In this document: piece after piece, positions 30,239 through 42,540 of the stretch
Position numbering within the stretch: the stretch's first letter is position 1
How the letters are laid out: every line of letters starts with the position of its first letter
From: Ariolimax columbianus
Lineage: Eukaryota > Mollusca > Gastropoda > Stylommatophora > Arionidae
Assembly (NCBI GenBank): GCA_036924085.1
Contig: JAVGWX010000004.1
Location: forward strand, 80,120,941 to 80,184,940
DNA length: 64,000 bases
Direction: 5' to 3'
Notes under the pieces: generated by a model
What the model saw: the letters and a program-made list of their open reading frames with translations, nothing else
Databases searched by the model: none
Told to the model about the DNA's origin: nothing
Position numbers and translations under genes: made by a program

Positions 30239-33200
30239 TAGGAGTTGACATAATGGCTCTAGAGACGAAACTCCGCATTTTCAATCTGTACGGACCACCA
30301 AACAGAGACCTATCGCTCTCGAGTATGGAGGTCAGAGACTCCAACTGCATAGTAGTTGGAGATTTCAACAGCCACTCGGAGAGATGGGGATACTCTGACA
30401 CAGACAGTAGAGGTGACGAAGTGGAAGATTGGGAGATAGATGCAAATCTCTCCCTAATCAATAGGCCGGAGGATAGCCCTAGCTTCTATTCAAGAACATG
30501 GCATACCACCTCGACTCCAGATTTGGCCTTCTCCCCACAGGACATACACTATAAAATAGACCGCCAGGTGCTAAACCAACTGGCAGGTAGCGACCACAGG
30601 CCGATCAGGCTAACCATTGACATGGAAGTAGGCCCACAGGAAACAAAACCGCTCCCACGTTGGAATTACAAACGAGCCGACTGGGACAGATTTGCAACCC
30701 TGACAGATGGGCTGTGTGAAACCATCAACACACGAAACACCAAAATGAAGCCCATGGTAGAGAGCCTAAGCAAGGCAATAATGCAAGCCGCCACTGAAAC
30801 CATCCCAAGAGGAGCTAGGAAAAACTATAAGCCCTACTGGAATGATGAGTTACAGAAAGTGGAAGATGCAGTAACAAATGCCAGGAACATGGCAGAACGA
30901 GAAAAATCCGTGGAGGCAAACATCGCCCTCAATGCCGCCGCGGCGAAGTACAAACACACTCTCAAGCAAACAGCAAGAGAAAGTTGGAAAAACAAAACGG
31001 AAAGTTTAAACCTGGACAAAGAAGGGAACAAGCTATGGAAGCTAGTCAGAGCCATGAACGACGAAACCCCGTCAAATAAACAAATTACTATCAAGCAAGG
31101 CGAGAACTTGATCACAGGTAAGAAAGCCGCAAACGCCTTTGTCGATCACTATGCCAGAGCAAACCACATCGAGGTCCCTGCAGATAAGCATACAGACATT
31201 AGCGAAGAGCTAAAGGGGCACGAAAACATAAATACGGCTCCTGAAGAGCACATGATGGCCAAACTAACAATGCGCGAAATGGAAGAGGCTATGAGAACAC
31301 TAAAGAGAAGGAAATCTCCCGGAAAAGACGGGATAACAAACGAAATGCTGATGGGGCTGGGCCAAACAGCGAAGAAAAAACTACTATCAGTCCTGAACCA
31401 AAGCTGGAAAAGGGGTATTGTACCCCAGGCATGGAAAGATGCAATACTGGTACCAGTACCAAAAACAGGAAAGGACAAAACAGATCCGAATGGATACAGG
31501 CCCATAAGCCTACTGAGCTGTGTCGGCAAGCTGATGGAACGGATGATAAACACCAGACTGATGTGGCATCTGGAAGAAAAACGAATACTAATTCCACAGC
31601 AAGCCGGCTTTAGACAGCACAGATCCACTGAGGACCAGGTCATCCTCATAGCCCAGGAGATAGAAGATGCCTACCAGGCACAGAAACACACAGTAGCTGT
31701 TCGGGTGGATCTGGAAAAGGCATTTGACAAAGTCTGGAAGGATGGACTTAGAGTCAAGCTAAGAAGAAGTGATGTTTGTGGGAAGATGTACAAGTGGATC
31801 AACCACTACCTCAAACAAAGAACGGCCAGAGTCCAATTACAAGGGCAGATGAGCAAAAAGGTGACACTCGAGCAGGGAGTACCCCAAGGGGGAGTACTGT
31901 CACCCACACTCTTCCTGGTATATATAAACGATATTACAGAGAATATACAAAGAAGAGTCCATAGCTCAATGTTTGCAGACGATCTGGCTATGTGGACCTC
32001 TGAAAAGAATCTCACCATAGCAAGAAATCGGATGCAAACGGCCCTAACATCGCTGGAAGAGTGGGCGAACTCATGGCTGGTCAAAATAAACGAGGAGAAA
32101 ACCACGTGCACAATATTCTCGCTCTCATTAAAACCCCAAAGTACCAAATTAAGCCTAAATGGCAAAATCCTGCAGCCAAACGACAACCCAACCTATCTGG
32201 GAGTCACATTTGATCGGCGCATGACATGGAAAAGTCAGATTGAGAGAAACCGAATGAAAGCCAGAGAAAGAATGGCGATCATGAGGAAACTTGCTGGCAC
32301 AAGCTGGGGAGCAGACGAAGGCATACTAAAGAAACTGTACACTGGAAGAGTGAGACCAGTTCTCGAGTATGGCATCGCGGCATGGACAACAGCAGCGAAG
32401 GCGAACTTCGATAAAGTTAACAAACTTCAAAACCAAGCCATGAGAATCATAACAGGTGGCATGAAGTCAACGCCAATTGTAGAACTTGAAAAGATTACAA
32501 AACTGCAATCCATGACCGACAGAAGAGACTGCAGAGCCCAGCTGCAGTCAGAGAAACTCCGAAGACTGACGGACCATCCAATGTACCAGAGGCTAAACAA
32601 TTTGGGAACTGGGAAACTAAAGCGGAGAAACTTTGCAGAAATAGCCAAAGCAAAGATGCACGAAGATCCCATAAACGCACTAACAACACCAAAACCCATC
32701 ACTACTGTACGAAAACCTACTTGGAGGCAGGATATATTTCCAGAGGTGGTAGAAAATATACCAGGTATTGCAAACAAAAACTGCCAGACCGAAAAAGAAA
32801 GGAGAGACACTACCCTAAGCTTCATAACGAAAAGCTACCCAAGCATGGACTGGACCCATGCATACACCGACGGTTCTGTAACAGACACTACACAGAACGG
32901 AGGGGCAGGAGCATTCCTGAACCTACCAAATGGCAGAAAAATAACACTGTCATTCGCTACTGGTAAGTACACAAGCAATTTCAGAGCGGAGGCAGAGGCA
33001 CTGAGGGCGGCAGTGGAAGAAATGGCAACACACAGTGAAAATGAGAGCCACATAGTCTTGCTGACAGATGCTCTCGCCGTAGTCACAGCGCTAAAAAGCC
33101 AGAAAAACACTGAGCTTAATGACTTAAGAGCAGCACTCTGCAAACTGTGCCAGCTGTCCGCACCAAAAAGGGTAGTGGTACAGTGGGTCCCGTCACACTG

Positions 33201-33650
33201 CAACATCCAAGGCAACGAGGAGGCAGACAGACTGGCAAAAGAAGGTGCAAGACTACCACAAACAGATACCAGTATGACGTACGAAGAGTCAAAACGGCTT
33301 ATCAAAGCCAGGTACATTACCAAATGGGAAACCGAACATACTGGTTACACCAAAAACGATGCCTATTACCAGTTGAACCGAAGAGAGCAGGTCGTTGTCT
33401 TCAGACTTCGCACTGGCCACAATAGACTGAGGTACCACCTATTCAACCGTGCGGTACTGGTAAAATGACCACTGAACATCTGCTGCAGAACTGCCCGACA
33501 TACGGGGATCAGAGAGAGCAGATGTGGCCATTGCCAGTGGAACTGCAAGACAAGCTCTATGGTAGTGGCGAGAGTCTCAGGATGACCGCCGCTTTTTTCG
33601 AAAAAATAATGGTTACTGTCTGACTGTGTACGCAGAAGAAGAAGAAGAAC
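30239..33650 (+). mobile_element. RNase H-type LINE, 3.4-kb copy, unit 2 only
   Basis: Inserted in the CR1-like C-terminal sequence. The 13-base 'ataagggctccac' flanks it at 30,226-30,238 and 33,651-33,663 as a target-site duplication. The 3' end is 'cgcagaagaagaagaagaac', a (GAA)n tail. The 5' end is truncated inside the endonuclease domain. Units 1 and 3 have no insertion at this site, so it postdates the separation of unit 2. It is the most complete copy in the window. Confidence 0.93.
30241..33468 (+). pseudogene. Endonuclease-reverse transcriptase-RNase H polyprotein, 5'-truncated, 3' frameshifted
   Basis: A single frame of about 1,075 codons. The ATG at 30,190 lies in flanking DNA, so element coding starts at 30,241. 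In order: the C-terminal half of an APE-type endonuclease ('VVGDFNSHSERWG' near 30,355, 'SDHRPIRL' near 30,589), then the reverse transcriptase ('GYRPISLLSCVGKLMERM', 'VDLEKAFDKVW', 'GVPQGGVLSPTLFLVYIND', 'FADDLAMWT' at 31,972). RNase H follows: 'AYTDGS' near 32,860, 'FRAEAEALRAAVEEM', 'LLTDALAVVTAL' and 'GNEEADRLAKEGA'. Catalytic Asp pairs are present. Relative to the copy at 2,418, a 31-base deletion near 33,450 shifts the frame and removes the 'CTDECPCG' half of the C-terminal Cys-His motif. The missing endonuclease N terminus makes it non-autonomous. Reaction in an intact element: nicking of target DNA and target-primed reverse transcription. Confidence 0.92.
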
Positions 33651-34030
33651 ATAAGGGCTCCACACCTGTACACAATACTCCAATCTAGGTCTAACTAATG
33701 CTTTATATAGTTTGACTATCACTTCCTTGCTCCTATGTTTAATATTTATTTTTATCATACAGATAATACTGAAGTACTGAAATACAGATTGATCTTAATC
33801 CCGCTGTATCCATGTCTCTTTGAAAAATAGACACTGTAGACCGGGTTTTTCTTAATATTTCCTCAAAAGTGCAATTCTGAAATCCCACTATCAGCTTTGT
33901 CGTTCTTTTTTCTATTCTTTTAAGCATGTTTATATCTTCTCTGTTATAAGAACTCCACACATGTACACAGTACTCCAATCTAAGTCTAACGAAGGCTTTA
34001 TACAGTTTGACTATCACTTCCTTGGAATCA
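33651..34030 (-). pseudogene. CR1-like C-terminal fragments, unit 2 continuation
   Basis: Minus-strand 'KALVRPRLEYCVQVWSPY' and, in the adjoining copy, 'KAFVRLRLEYCVHVWSSYN' and 'NMLKRIEKRTTKLIVGFQN'. Two tandem truncated copies, counterparts of 11,400-11,600 and 12,546-12,765, with the reverse transcriptase core deleted between them. Confidence 0.78.
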
Positions 34031-34500
34031 CATGTGATTGAGGAGCACCGAAGCACACACGAGACAAATTCCTACAGCACTGCCCCACTTACACAGACTA
34101 AAAAGAGGCAGTGTGGCCTGCTCAAAAAGCTGTGGAGGACCGGCCGGCAAAGGTCTGAAGCACAACCTATCTGATGAATCTCATCGGGCTAAAAGTATCG
34201 CATCAGTTGATCAGAAGAGGACGATGTGGTTTCAGCTCTGATATTGCTCTTTGTAACACCTTTAACAAGGGAAGTCCTTGTGCCGGACTTTCAATCCATG
34301 CTGTTGGAAAGTACAGAACAGAACGAGTTGCTATGCTTCCACTACAGCTAGCCAGTTTACATGAAACCTGCATTCAAGCATTTTCAGTGGTTATTTCAGT
34401 AGCATGAATCTTTCTGATGTGGCTGGAGACATGTACAAATCTGATTAGACGAATTTTACAAGATGACTGAAATGGTAAAATGTGTACATTAATTGAATCC
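34031..34500. other. Unrecognised sequence, unit 2
   Basis: Counterpart of 12,766-13,160 with an extra block of about 60 bases near 34,225-34,285. No gene recognised. Confidence 0.35.
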
Positions 34501-34633
34501 CAGGTTACACTCGTGTGTTAGTGTGTGTATCTGTGTGTGGTTGTATGTATGTGTGTATATAAATATATATATAAATGTGTGTGTGATTGTGTGTATATGT
34601 ATATATCTATTTACACACACACACTCACACATA

Positions 34634-34665
<32 letters not shown>

Positions 34666-34675
34666 CACACACAGA
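34501..34675. repeat. Compound GT/AT/CA microsatellite, unit 2
   Basis: Shorter AT core than in units 1 and 3, ending in ACGCACGC and ACACAC tracts. Frames here are repeat artefacts. Confidence 0.93.
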
Positions 34676-36195
34676 AGATTATGAAAACTTTGCCCGGGGA
34701 CGTCTACTGAAAGCTGCTGAATATCGGTGTAGTATCAAATTAGCTACTCGTAGCCTTACTGAACACCGCTAGATCATTCCTTGTCTGAAAGCTTCCGATA
34801 AATCTCGCACAACATCAAAGCTTGGCATGGAGTCAATAATAAAAGCATACTATACCAACCTGTTCAGATGATCAGAGCCCCCTATAATTGCCCTGCCAAC
34901 CACTTCTCCTTTTCTTCCTGACTTCCTGCGCTCAGAAATTCACCATGCTGTCGAGTCAATGTCATCTGGAATATCTCAATGTGAACATGCAATCACTGCG
35001 GAGGTCATTCGCGTTTGTAGTGTACCCCTTTACCAAGCCCTAGCGCAACATTGAACATTTCCTTCGAAATGAACAGCTGCTGCCTGACACAACTCGAGGA
35101 CAAAACTCTTGCACAAGAAGGGAGACACAGATGATCTATGAAACTAATGTCTAATTACTCTCCTCCCGGTCACTCACAAGCTGTTTACAAAATGCACCTT
35201 TGCCAGAGTCCGCACTACACTCGTAGAATCACAACCAGTCAAATAGGCAGTCTTTCGGCTTTCGTACAGCGCAATGGATCATATTTCAACCTGTTGCAAC
35301 CGTATTGAGGCAGCCCGAAAGTTCTAGACGCGCTTGATATTCACCTCCATCGACTATAAAAATACTTTTGTTTCGGTAAAACCACATTTTGTCTGGCGTT
35401 CACTGTTGGAAAAAGGTGTAGATCCTGGTTACATCAGAGTTCTCACCAATAGTTATACGAACTGCACTACTACATTTCGTTTCTTCCAGTGTCCAATAAC
35501 GGTACCAATGTAAAAGGGTGTCCGCCATGGCGACGTCTCAATCACCTTCGATTTGCCGATGGCATAGTGCTAGTCACAGAGTTCTTAGCAGAAGCCAACC
35601 AAATGATGCAGCTACTCGATAGAGAGGACAAGAAAGCGGGACTGGAGATGAATGTTTCGAGGACCAAAGTGTTGGGCAATCGCTAGGCCACGTGTGATCC
35701 AGTCATCCTTGGCGAGGTACGTTTAAAGTATATCAACGAGTACATTTATCTTTGACGTCTTCTCAATATTGAGAATAACCTGCAACCTGAACTGACAAGA
35801 CGTTGCAACGGGGGTTGGACAGCCTTCTCGTATATTAACACAGTCGTAGATGGGTGTCATGACCAAGACCTACGCGCCTCTCTCTTCAATTGCACTGTAC
35901 TCCCTACGATATGCTACAGTGCCGAAACTTGGAGACTAACAAAATCAAAAGAGGACAAATTGAGAGTGACCCAGGCCTGCCTTCAGAGACGCTTGGTCGG
36001 AATCACTATTCGGAACCAACGTATGTAAGGTCTCTATAATTCTGACATAAGACGATTGTTCCTGTTGAATAATACAGTAATTCATGCAGGCAATGCAAAA
36101 CATAGATGGGCAGGTTACATGTTGCGACGAAACGAATGATCGATGGAGTAAACTGGTACTCCCGCGGAAGACCTCCAATGCGTTGGTGAAACTCC
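34676..36195 (+). pseudogene. RTE-like reverse transcriptase, longest copy, many lesions
   Basis: Reading across frames: 'RTKLLHKKGDTDDL', 'VTHKLFTKC', 'SYSAMDHIS', 'FTSIDYKNTFVSV', 'SLLEKGVDPGYIRVLTNSY', 'HLRFADGIVLVTEFLAEANQ', 'KKAGLEMNVSRTKVLGNR', 'SAETWRLTKSKEDKLRVTQA' and 'AKHRWAGYMLRRNE'. This is the domain order of an RTE-like ORF. Motif C reads F-A-D-G instead of F-A-D-D. Many stops and frameshifts. Units 1 and 3 have lost the first 900 bases or so. Confidence 0.85.
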
Positions 36196-36289
36196 TTTGC
36201 TTTACCCTTGAACTTCTGGAAGCACTAAAGGAGCACTAACTACGAACTGGACTTCCTTGGCTCCAAGACATGGTCCGCTGAAGACGAAG

Positions 36290-36975
36290 TTCAGACCCGC
36301 AGCTACGCGGAGGAAGGGGTCATAACAATTGAAATCAAGATATATATTTCTGTAAATACCCTCTGGGGCGTTGACCATGACCTTCCTCTTCTCCTCGCTG
36401 ATTTCCATCCATAATTTCTGGACTGCATTGTCATGTTTTGAGATCAGCCTTGCAAGTTCAGGCTCTGTTACAACCAGACCGGTAATGTCGTCAGAAATCG
36501 GAGGTTGGTGAGTATGCTTCCACCTATTGTGACCGTCCCTAAGTGTTCATCCAATGCTTCTGACACAATGCGTCTTGGAAAACATTGAAAAGTGTTTTGG
36601 GGAAAGGATACACCCCTGACACGCGCCGATGATTGTCGTGCGGGACCATTCACATGTGGCCCGTTAAGGAAAACTGCACTGCTAGCATCAAAGTATAATT
36701 TTTCAGTGACGGAGAGCCGCCATCCTATCATGTACTTGCGCAGTTTTCTCAAGGGCCTCATGGCCAACCCTTTCAAAGTCAATAAAGACCTAAAACAATT
36801 GATGTTTGTGATGGGTTTATTTTTCACTGATCAAACGCAATTTAAAAATGGGTTCTATTGCACTTCGACCAGCTCTGAAACTCGCTTGTTCTTCTGCAAT
36901 AATTGTTTCTGCCTATGGCTGCAGTCTTTTAAAGATAACCTTTAGCATAACTTTACTGGCGTGGCTAATAAGACT
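36290..36975 (-). pseudogene. RTE-like reverse transcriptase central fragment, minus strand, unit 2
   Basis: Counterpart of 14,100-14,735 ('SEALDEHLGTVTIGG', 'KLWMEISEEKRKVMVN', and 'SAVFLNGP' upstream). Different indels from unit 1 show independent decay. Confidence 0.8.
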
Positions 36976-37995
36976 GATGGTCCAGCAGTTCTGACACTGT
37001 TGGTGGTTACCCTACTTTGGTTTCAATGATATCAATGATATTGTTCAACTATTGTTGATAAATCAACTTGACTTAAATTTAACTTAAATTATCGTCATTA
37101 TACTGGTTTAGCTGACAATCAGTTTTTTGTTTAGTTTTTCCCGTAACCGAAAGAGGTTTGGACGGGCATCACTGGGCGTGTGAGTGACGTGTCTTAGAGC
37201 ATCTTGCTAACATGGCAAGACCTAATCTCTCCCGGGTGATGCGTTTTAGTCCATTATTGTCCCGTGTGTACATTTCACAGCCACAACAGGCATTATCTGC
37301 AAATAGGGCAAACGGTGTTAATCTCGTGAAGTTTAGCTGTTCACACTAGTCCGTGAAAATACAAAACAGTGGAACCGAAATACTATTAGATTTGTCGATG
37401 ACCGGGCATGAATAATTGGAAGGGAAAAGCACCACAAAATGAACAGACTAGCTAATAAAAAAATAAAAATTGCAAAAGGTTTCTGAGGACACAAGTGTTA
37501 GTCGTCGATTAGTGTGAATTCTAGTCAAATCCAATGCTCTGTAGATTCCATTATGGACTAAAACACGAGAGCAAAGTTTAACCTCCAGCCCGTTAGGCGC
37601 CATCTTAAATCAGGCCAATCTTTGTCGCCGAATACTTGATGCATACGTTATGATTGATGCTATGACACAGAACATAAGTACGATTTGTGTGACTAGAGAT
37701 TAGTGACAGTGATAGAGGAAGAGAGAAAGAGAGAGATAGAGAGAGAAAAGTGTGAATGTGCACACTATAATTAGGTGCATTAATAGGCGATTCGCGTGTG
37801 AATACCGAATGACATTTTGAACGCGGAAATATATGACGTAGTCGTTATCTTTAACTTGTGATGGTTTGGGCATGCAAGATTGAAAATTACAGTTGGTGGA
37901 AACTGGATTATAGGTCAGTATTTAGTAACAAATAGTTTAGTCAATATTGGAGTAAACAAGGGATTTCTCTAGAGAATCAGCCATTATATGTACAT
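36976..37995. other. Unrecognised AT-rich stretch, unit 2
   Basis: Counterpart of 14,736-15,594 with about 110 extra bases near 37,285-37,395. GA-rich tract at 37,717-37,750. No gene recognised. Confidence 0.4.
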
Positions 37996-38840
37996 ACCAG
38001 AGCTGCTGATACCCTGCTACACTTTCACGCGGTGATCCTGGATAACAGGCTGCAGCAGGGCAGACTGGCTAAAGAGAAGAGATCGATGAGAGAATGCTAA
38101 CCGAGCTCAGTTCAGTTTAGTTCATCCCGAAACCCATCAGGTCGTTGGGGCACACATGAAGACATGAAAATCCCACGCCAACCCTCTCTGACCCGGGCTG
38201 CGACCGATCCGGTATAATAGATTTCGATTTTGTCCTCATATGTGATCCTTAGGCTTGAAATCACCTGGCGGCGCCCATCTCCTCTCCAAGCTGCAGTGGG
38301 CCAACATCTGCAAGTAACCCGAAGGAGACCGTCCCCCCAGGCGAGCCATTGCCTCGTTAGCCTAGAGTCTCGCGGTTCTAGTTGCCCAGTGTGTACCCCG
38401 AGGAGGTGAGGTTGGTTTGTGAGCTCACTTAAATCAGCAGGCTACTAATTTCACTTTTCACTCTTCCAGGGAAGAGCTAGCCGACCTCAGCGCCACTGGA
38501 ATGCGACGCCAAGCATGAGAACACCTTACACCTTCCCGTCATGGCCCGCAATTTCCAAGCAGGTCGTGCACACCAACCAAGGACGGTGAGCATGAAGTGA
38601 AACGAACAAACCACACGAATATCGCAGACCATGAGAACAGCTGTTGCTTGGTCACCATCTTACCCGGTACGCAAAAAATGCTTGCTGAAGTCGGATGTGT
38701 TTGACCGAAAGATGCAAATATCGCAGTCAAGCTGTAAACCACGACACAACGGACTACATTCTGCTACTTGCAACGCCCTTTTTAGGACTTGGTAGAGGGA
38801 GTTTGAAAACGAACGAGAAAGAACTAATAACAAATCTACG
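37996..38840 (+). mobile_element. Inverted (AAGCC)-family retroposon, unit 2, interrupted
   Basis: Counterpart of 15,595-15,905. The first part is 37,996-38,101 and the second 38,666-38,840, separated by the extra 564 bases described in the next entry. Confidence 0.68.
38102..38665. mobile_element. Unit 2-specific 564-base segment, probably an insertion
   Basis: Lies between 'gagaatgctaacc' and 'cggtacgcaaaaaatgcttg', which are adjacent in units 1 and 3 and in the minus-strand copies of the same retroposon family. It is therefore an addition, not a loss elsewhere. It starts 'gagctcagttcagtttagtt' and ends 'cttggtcaccatcttacc'. Possible 4-base repeats ('aacc'/'tacc') are unconvincing, and no terminal inverted repeats or poly(A) tail are clear. 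Class unknown. Confidence 0.6.
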
Positions 38841-39954
38841 GGTATGCGTAGACTTCTGGTTTGGACTAGGTTGATGGCTTGCGCTGCAGACATGTTGAAC
38901 TTTTTGAGTATTTTTTTTATGTAGTATGATTTCGCTGCAGATTGTTCATACTGGATTTTTATCAAATTTCCAAACCACTTTACTGTCTGTGCTTCAAAAT
39001 AGTCATTAACCGATGTAGTCCCGACCATTTTCCTCGAAAATATGTTGTAATTTTGTAGCGAATTGTCTTTATCAGCTGCTCCTTGTACACAGCACATCTC
39101 ACAGGTCTCGATCTTACGTTTATGCTTATCTATTAGTGCCCAGTCTAGTACTTACTTACTTTCTATGTCCGCAAACCTCACAAAGTATTGGACTAGAAAT
39201 CAGCTGTCCTGGAAGCTCTTTTATTTTATGCAATGAGATTAGCCAAAGAACAGGGTTATTGCATTCGCAGACATCGCGTCCACATATCTCCTATTTTTTC
39301 ACGTTCGATCTAAGCCAGAACTCTTTCCTTCGTAGTCTGTTCTCAGCTCTCCAGACAGGTCCTGGCACATATGCCTTGTCGCAAGTGCTTCTTTGATATC
39401 AATACATCTATTACCATATCTTCAACGCCATAATTCGGTGTGGTTTTTGTTGATCTGTTAACTGTACAGTGTGAAGGAAACGTTTCCTCGATTTCAGTGG
39501 TCCTTTTTCTGGTTTATACTCAAACAGAGGGTGTCTCTGATCACAGGACTGCTTTTTCCTTTTGGGCTTCTGACGCAACACATGTTCTGATTTCTGATGG
39601 TGCCACACCAGCGATTTCATAATCTTGTCCCTTTGGTGTTGCCCTAAGGCACCGTGTTACATTGCGAAACTCGTCCCTTATTTACTGACAGATAGATGTG
39701 TCTCGCGTGAGCTGGCTCCTTCCATACTGACGAAACATATGCTGCACAAATTCAAAATGACAGGACCGATGTGCACAACACTGTGGACTTGCCAAAACTA
39801 GTATTTAGTTCGTCTTCGTGAGCCAATGCTCAGTACGCAAGGCATGCTAAGGAGACCTCCCAGTAACTGAAGGTGAATTCTGTCGAGGCTCAGAACCCGG
39901 CACTGCTGCTGCATTGAGGGACTTCACAATGTCAGCGCCATGTCGATAATATTT
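38841..39954. other. Unit 2-specific segment with a reverse-transcriptase-like scrap
   Basis: Not found in units 1 or 3. On the minus strand 38,930-39,097 reads 'SRKMVGTTSVNDYFEAQT' and 'KWFGNLIKIQYE', resembling the C-terminal end of a LINE ORF ('...VKWFGHL...'). This is a weak call. The rest (39,100-39,954) has only short frames and nothing I recognise. Confidence 0.4.
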
Positions 39955-40700
39955 ATACGTTTGCGTAGAAATATTTTTTTAATGATTTGATGAGTTGCGT
40001 GGTACTATTGTTGATGTTGCGCCAGATAAGGTGAACGAAACATGTTCGCATCCCGATGAACATCTCATGAAGCATATGGTTATACAGTGGGAGGAGGGTC
40101 TACTAACACATGGCAAGCCCTAGTCCAAATGACAGTGTAAATCAACTAACAAGGAAGGATCAGAGCACCATTTTCCGACTGAGAACCCAACACATCCCAT
40201 CAAACAAACACCTGAGCAGAATCCAACACATCCCATCAAACAAACACCTGAGCAGAATCCAACACATCCCATCAAACAAACACCTGAGCAGAATCCAACA
40301 CATCCCATTAAACAAACACCTGAGCAGAATCCAACCACAATATACTCCTGAGTGGCAGATGTGTACACCTATATGAAACCGTTGATTATCATCTCTTTAA
40401 GTGCTCAGAGTTAAATTATTTTAAGAAAATACTTCTTCCTTCGTGACCAGATACATGGACATTTTGTATGGCACTAGACAACATCTGATAAACAAGTGCA
40501 GATACCATTACAGGGAAATGAGCCGACAGGCGAGAGCTGGATGCTGTTGAATCCCTAACAACATTGGTTTGAGTAGAAATATTTTTTTTTAACGGTTGAT
40601 GGGTTGCGTGGTACTGTCGTTGATGTTTCGCAGGTGGACGGAACATGTTGATCGCAGGCCTGATGAACATCTCATGAATTATCTGGTTATACAGCGAGCT
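39955..40700. repeat. Direct repeat pair of about 135 bases, 605 bases apart
   Basis: 39,955-40,095 and 40,568-40,700 share 'gttgcgtggtact', 'gttgatgtt', 'gaacatgttcgcatcccgat'/'gaacatgttgatcgcaggcc' and 'gatgaacatctcatgaa'. Both copies read 'PDEHLMK/N' in one frame. In units 1 and 3 the first copy has lost its 5' half. Confidence 0.7.
40188..40340. repeat. 36-bp tandem repeat, 4 copies
   Basis: Same unit as at 16,429, one copy more. Length polymorphism between units argues for replication slippage. Confidence 0.92.
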
Positions 40701-40799
40701 CTGAGCAGACGCTCGTTACACGGACAAATGGATCGCAACAGAGACTTCTTGAAAGTGTTTCACTGCGGCAAAATATGTTGTACCAGAAATGGTCTCTTT

Positions 40800-41430
40800 A
40801 GCCATATTTCTTCTTCTTCTCTTCTTCTTCTTATTATTATTATTACTATTCGTCGTTCATTCTCTAAAGAAAGTCTATGTTTTTCTTACAATGGACACCG
40901 TTCTTTGTAAGACTGTTTTATCTCCAAACAACTTATTGCCCGCTTCTGTGTCTTGTGGTCAGTATTGTTCTGTCTCTGAAGGATCTTTTCTACGGTCATG
41001 GTATGTCCTCTACATGGACATCTGTCATTTTTCCCAATCCTCATTTTGTTGGAAAGATGACATGTGAGTCTTTTACTACCAGTTCTCAGTCTGGAGATGA
41101 TGTCTTGCTCGTTAGTTAAATCACAGCAGTTTTCTTCTTTTCGGAAGTTGATGTGTTGAGCAGCACATTTTTCCTGAAGTTGATTTTAATTATGGTCTTG
41201 GTCTAATTATATGTTACGCTCAGGTTTGGTTGTGGGGAAGTTCTTCTACGCTTTGCTAGTTTGTCTGTAGCTTCAATATTATAGTGGGAAGGCATCCAAA
41301 GACTGATCAACTTTTAGTGTTTTTGTGAGAGGTGTGTCAGAGAACACTGTTGCCAAATGAGAACACATCTCGCAGCATAAGTTAAAAGCTGTCGCCATCT
41401 TAGTTTGGTTTGGGCAACTATTATTATTGT
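40800..41430 (-). pseudogene. 3' end of second RNase H-type LINE lineage, unit 2
   Basis: Counterpart of 17,013-17,640. The 3' tail is a (GAA)n/(TAA)n tract at 40,808-40,850. It keeps the RNase H and C-terminal blocks, with further substitutions. Confidence 0.75.
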
Positions 41431-41437
41431 TACTATT

Positions 41438-41840
41438 ATTAGACGGGAAGCCAGTGGTCTCGAGGTAAGGTGTTCGCCTCGGGTGCTCCAGGTCGCGGGA
41501 TCAAATCTCGGTGATGACACATGGATTTTTTTTCACGTGAATCATCCGGTAAATATTTCACCTGATCTCCGAGTAGTGAGATTAGACCCCCGTGTGGAGT
41601 GGCGCGCACTTTAAAAATACCTTAGCAGTTGGAAATCGAATAGAGTAGGCCTGACGGCCGCTGATCGGGAAAATTCAAGTTTAAAATCTACTCAAATTAT
41701 TCTAGGGATTCACGTCCCACAGAGAATATGTCACAAAAACGGTGACTGTGTGGTCATAACACCAGTCCTTGGTTATGTGCTTAGCGAAGCGGCTTAGATC
41801 ACGCCTGACAGGCTACGGGTCTACCTTGCTCTAATTTACG
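41438..41840 (+). mobile_element. tRNA-derived SINE, plus strand, unit 2
   Basis: Counterpart of 17,645. A box 'gccagtggtctcgaggtaag' is identical; B box 'gggatcaaatctcgg'. Body and end as in unit 1. Confidence 0.82.
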
Positions 41841-42540
41841 CTTCCACCTCCACCAGTCTCTAAAATAGGCGATCGAATATTCCAAGTGCTAACAGATGCG
41901 GGGATTGACCTGGCAAGTGACCAGTGGATTTTCACTTGTCAAAAAATATGAAACAAAGTCTAACGACGTCTAACGACATGAGTGGACTGATGATAGAAGA
42001 TAGATAGATATTATTAGAATGAAACAAAACTTTTATCAAAGTCTAGCATGAGAAACAAATGATATGTATGAATGGAAAAGACATACACGAATAATCATAG
42101 GTCTACAATTATAGCAAAATATCACGGTCAGATCTGGTAAGCATTACTTATCGTAGATAGATTGTAAAAGCGGAGTGCGCCAGGAATGAATACTGTCCCT
42201 TTGTCAGTTTGACATTTAAACAGAACATATTTGTCCACAAATAGGAAACATGCCCTGACTCATCATGAGTGTAGCATAAATAAATAAAGTTGGAGATTCG
42301 GTGGACAGTTTAGCAGCGTGGATAGATCGTTTTAAAAAAAAAAAAAAAAATAGGTATGACCTATTCTTCCGATCAAATCAGCTGTAAGTCGGTACCTGAC
42401 GAAGTCAGGTGAAAATTAGGAAGCCGCCTTGACAGCTACAGAGTTAGGCTGTGTCGTCGGTACGTCAGCATTGAAAAGGGCTGATCACATGTGGGGCGCC
42501 CAGGTGTAGTGAAGGTGATTCTAAGAACCATTGGCCATTA
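41841..42540. other. Unrecognised sequence, unit 2
   Basis: Counterpart of 18,061-18,690, with a poly(A) run at 42,333-42,352. It ends at the junction (42,460-42,540) where unit 2 lacks the 2.3 kb found in unit 1. No gene recognised. Confidence 0.4.
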
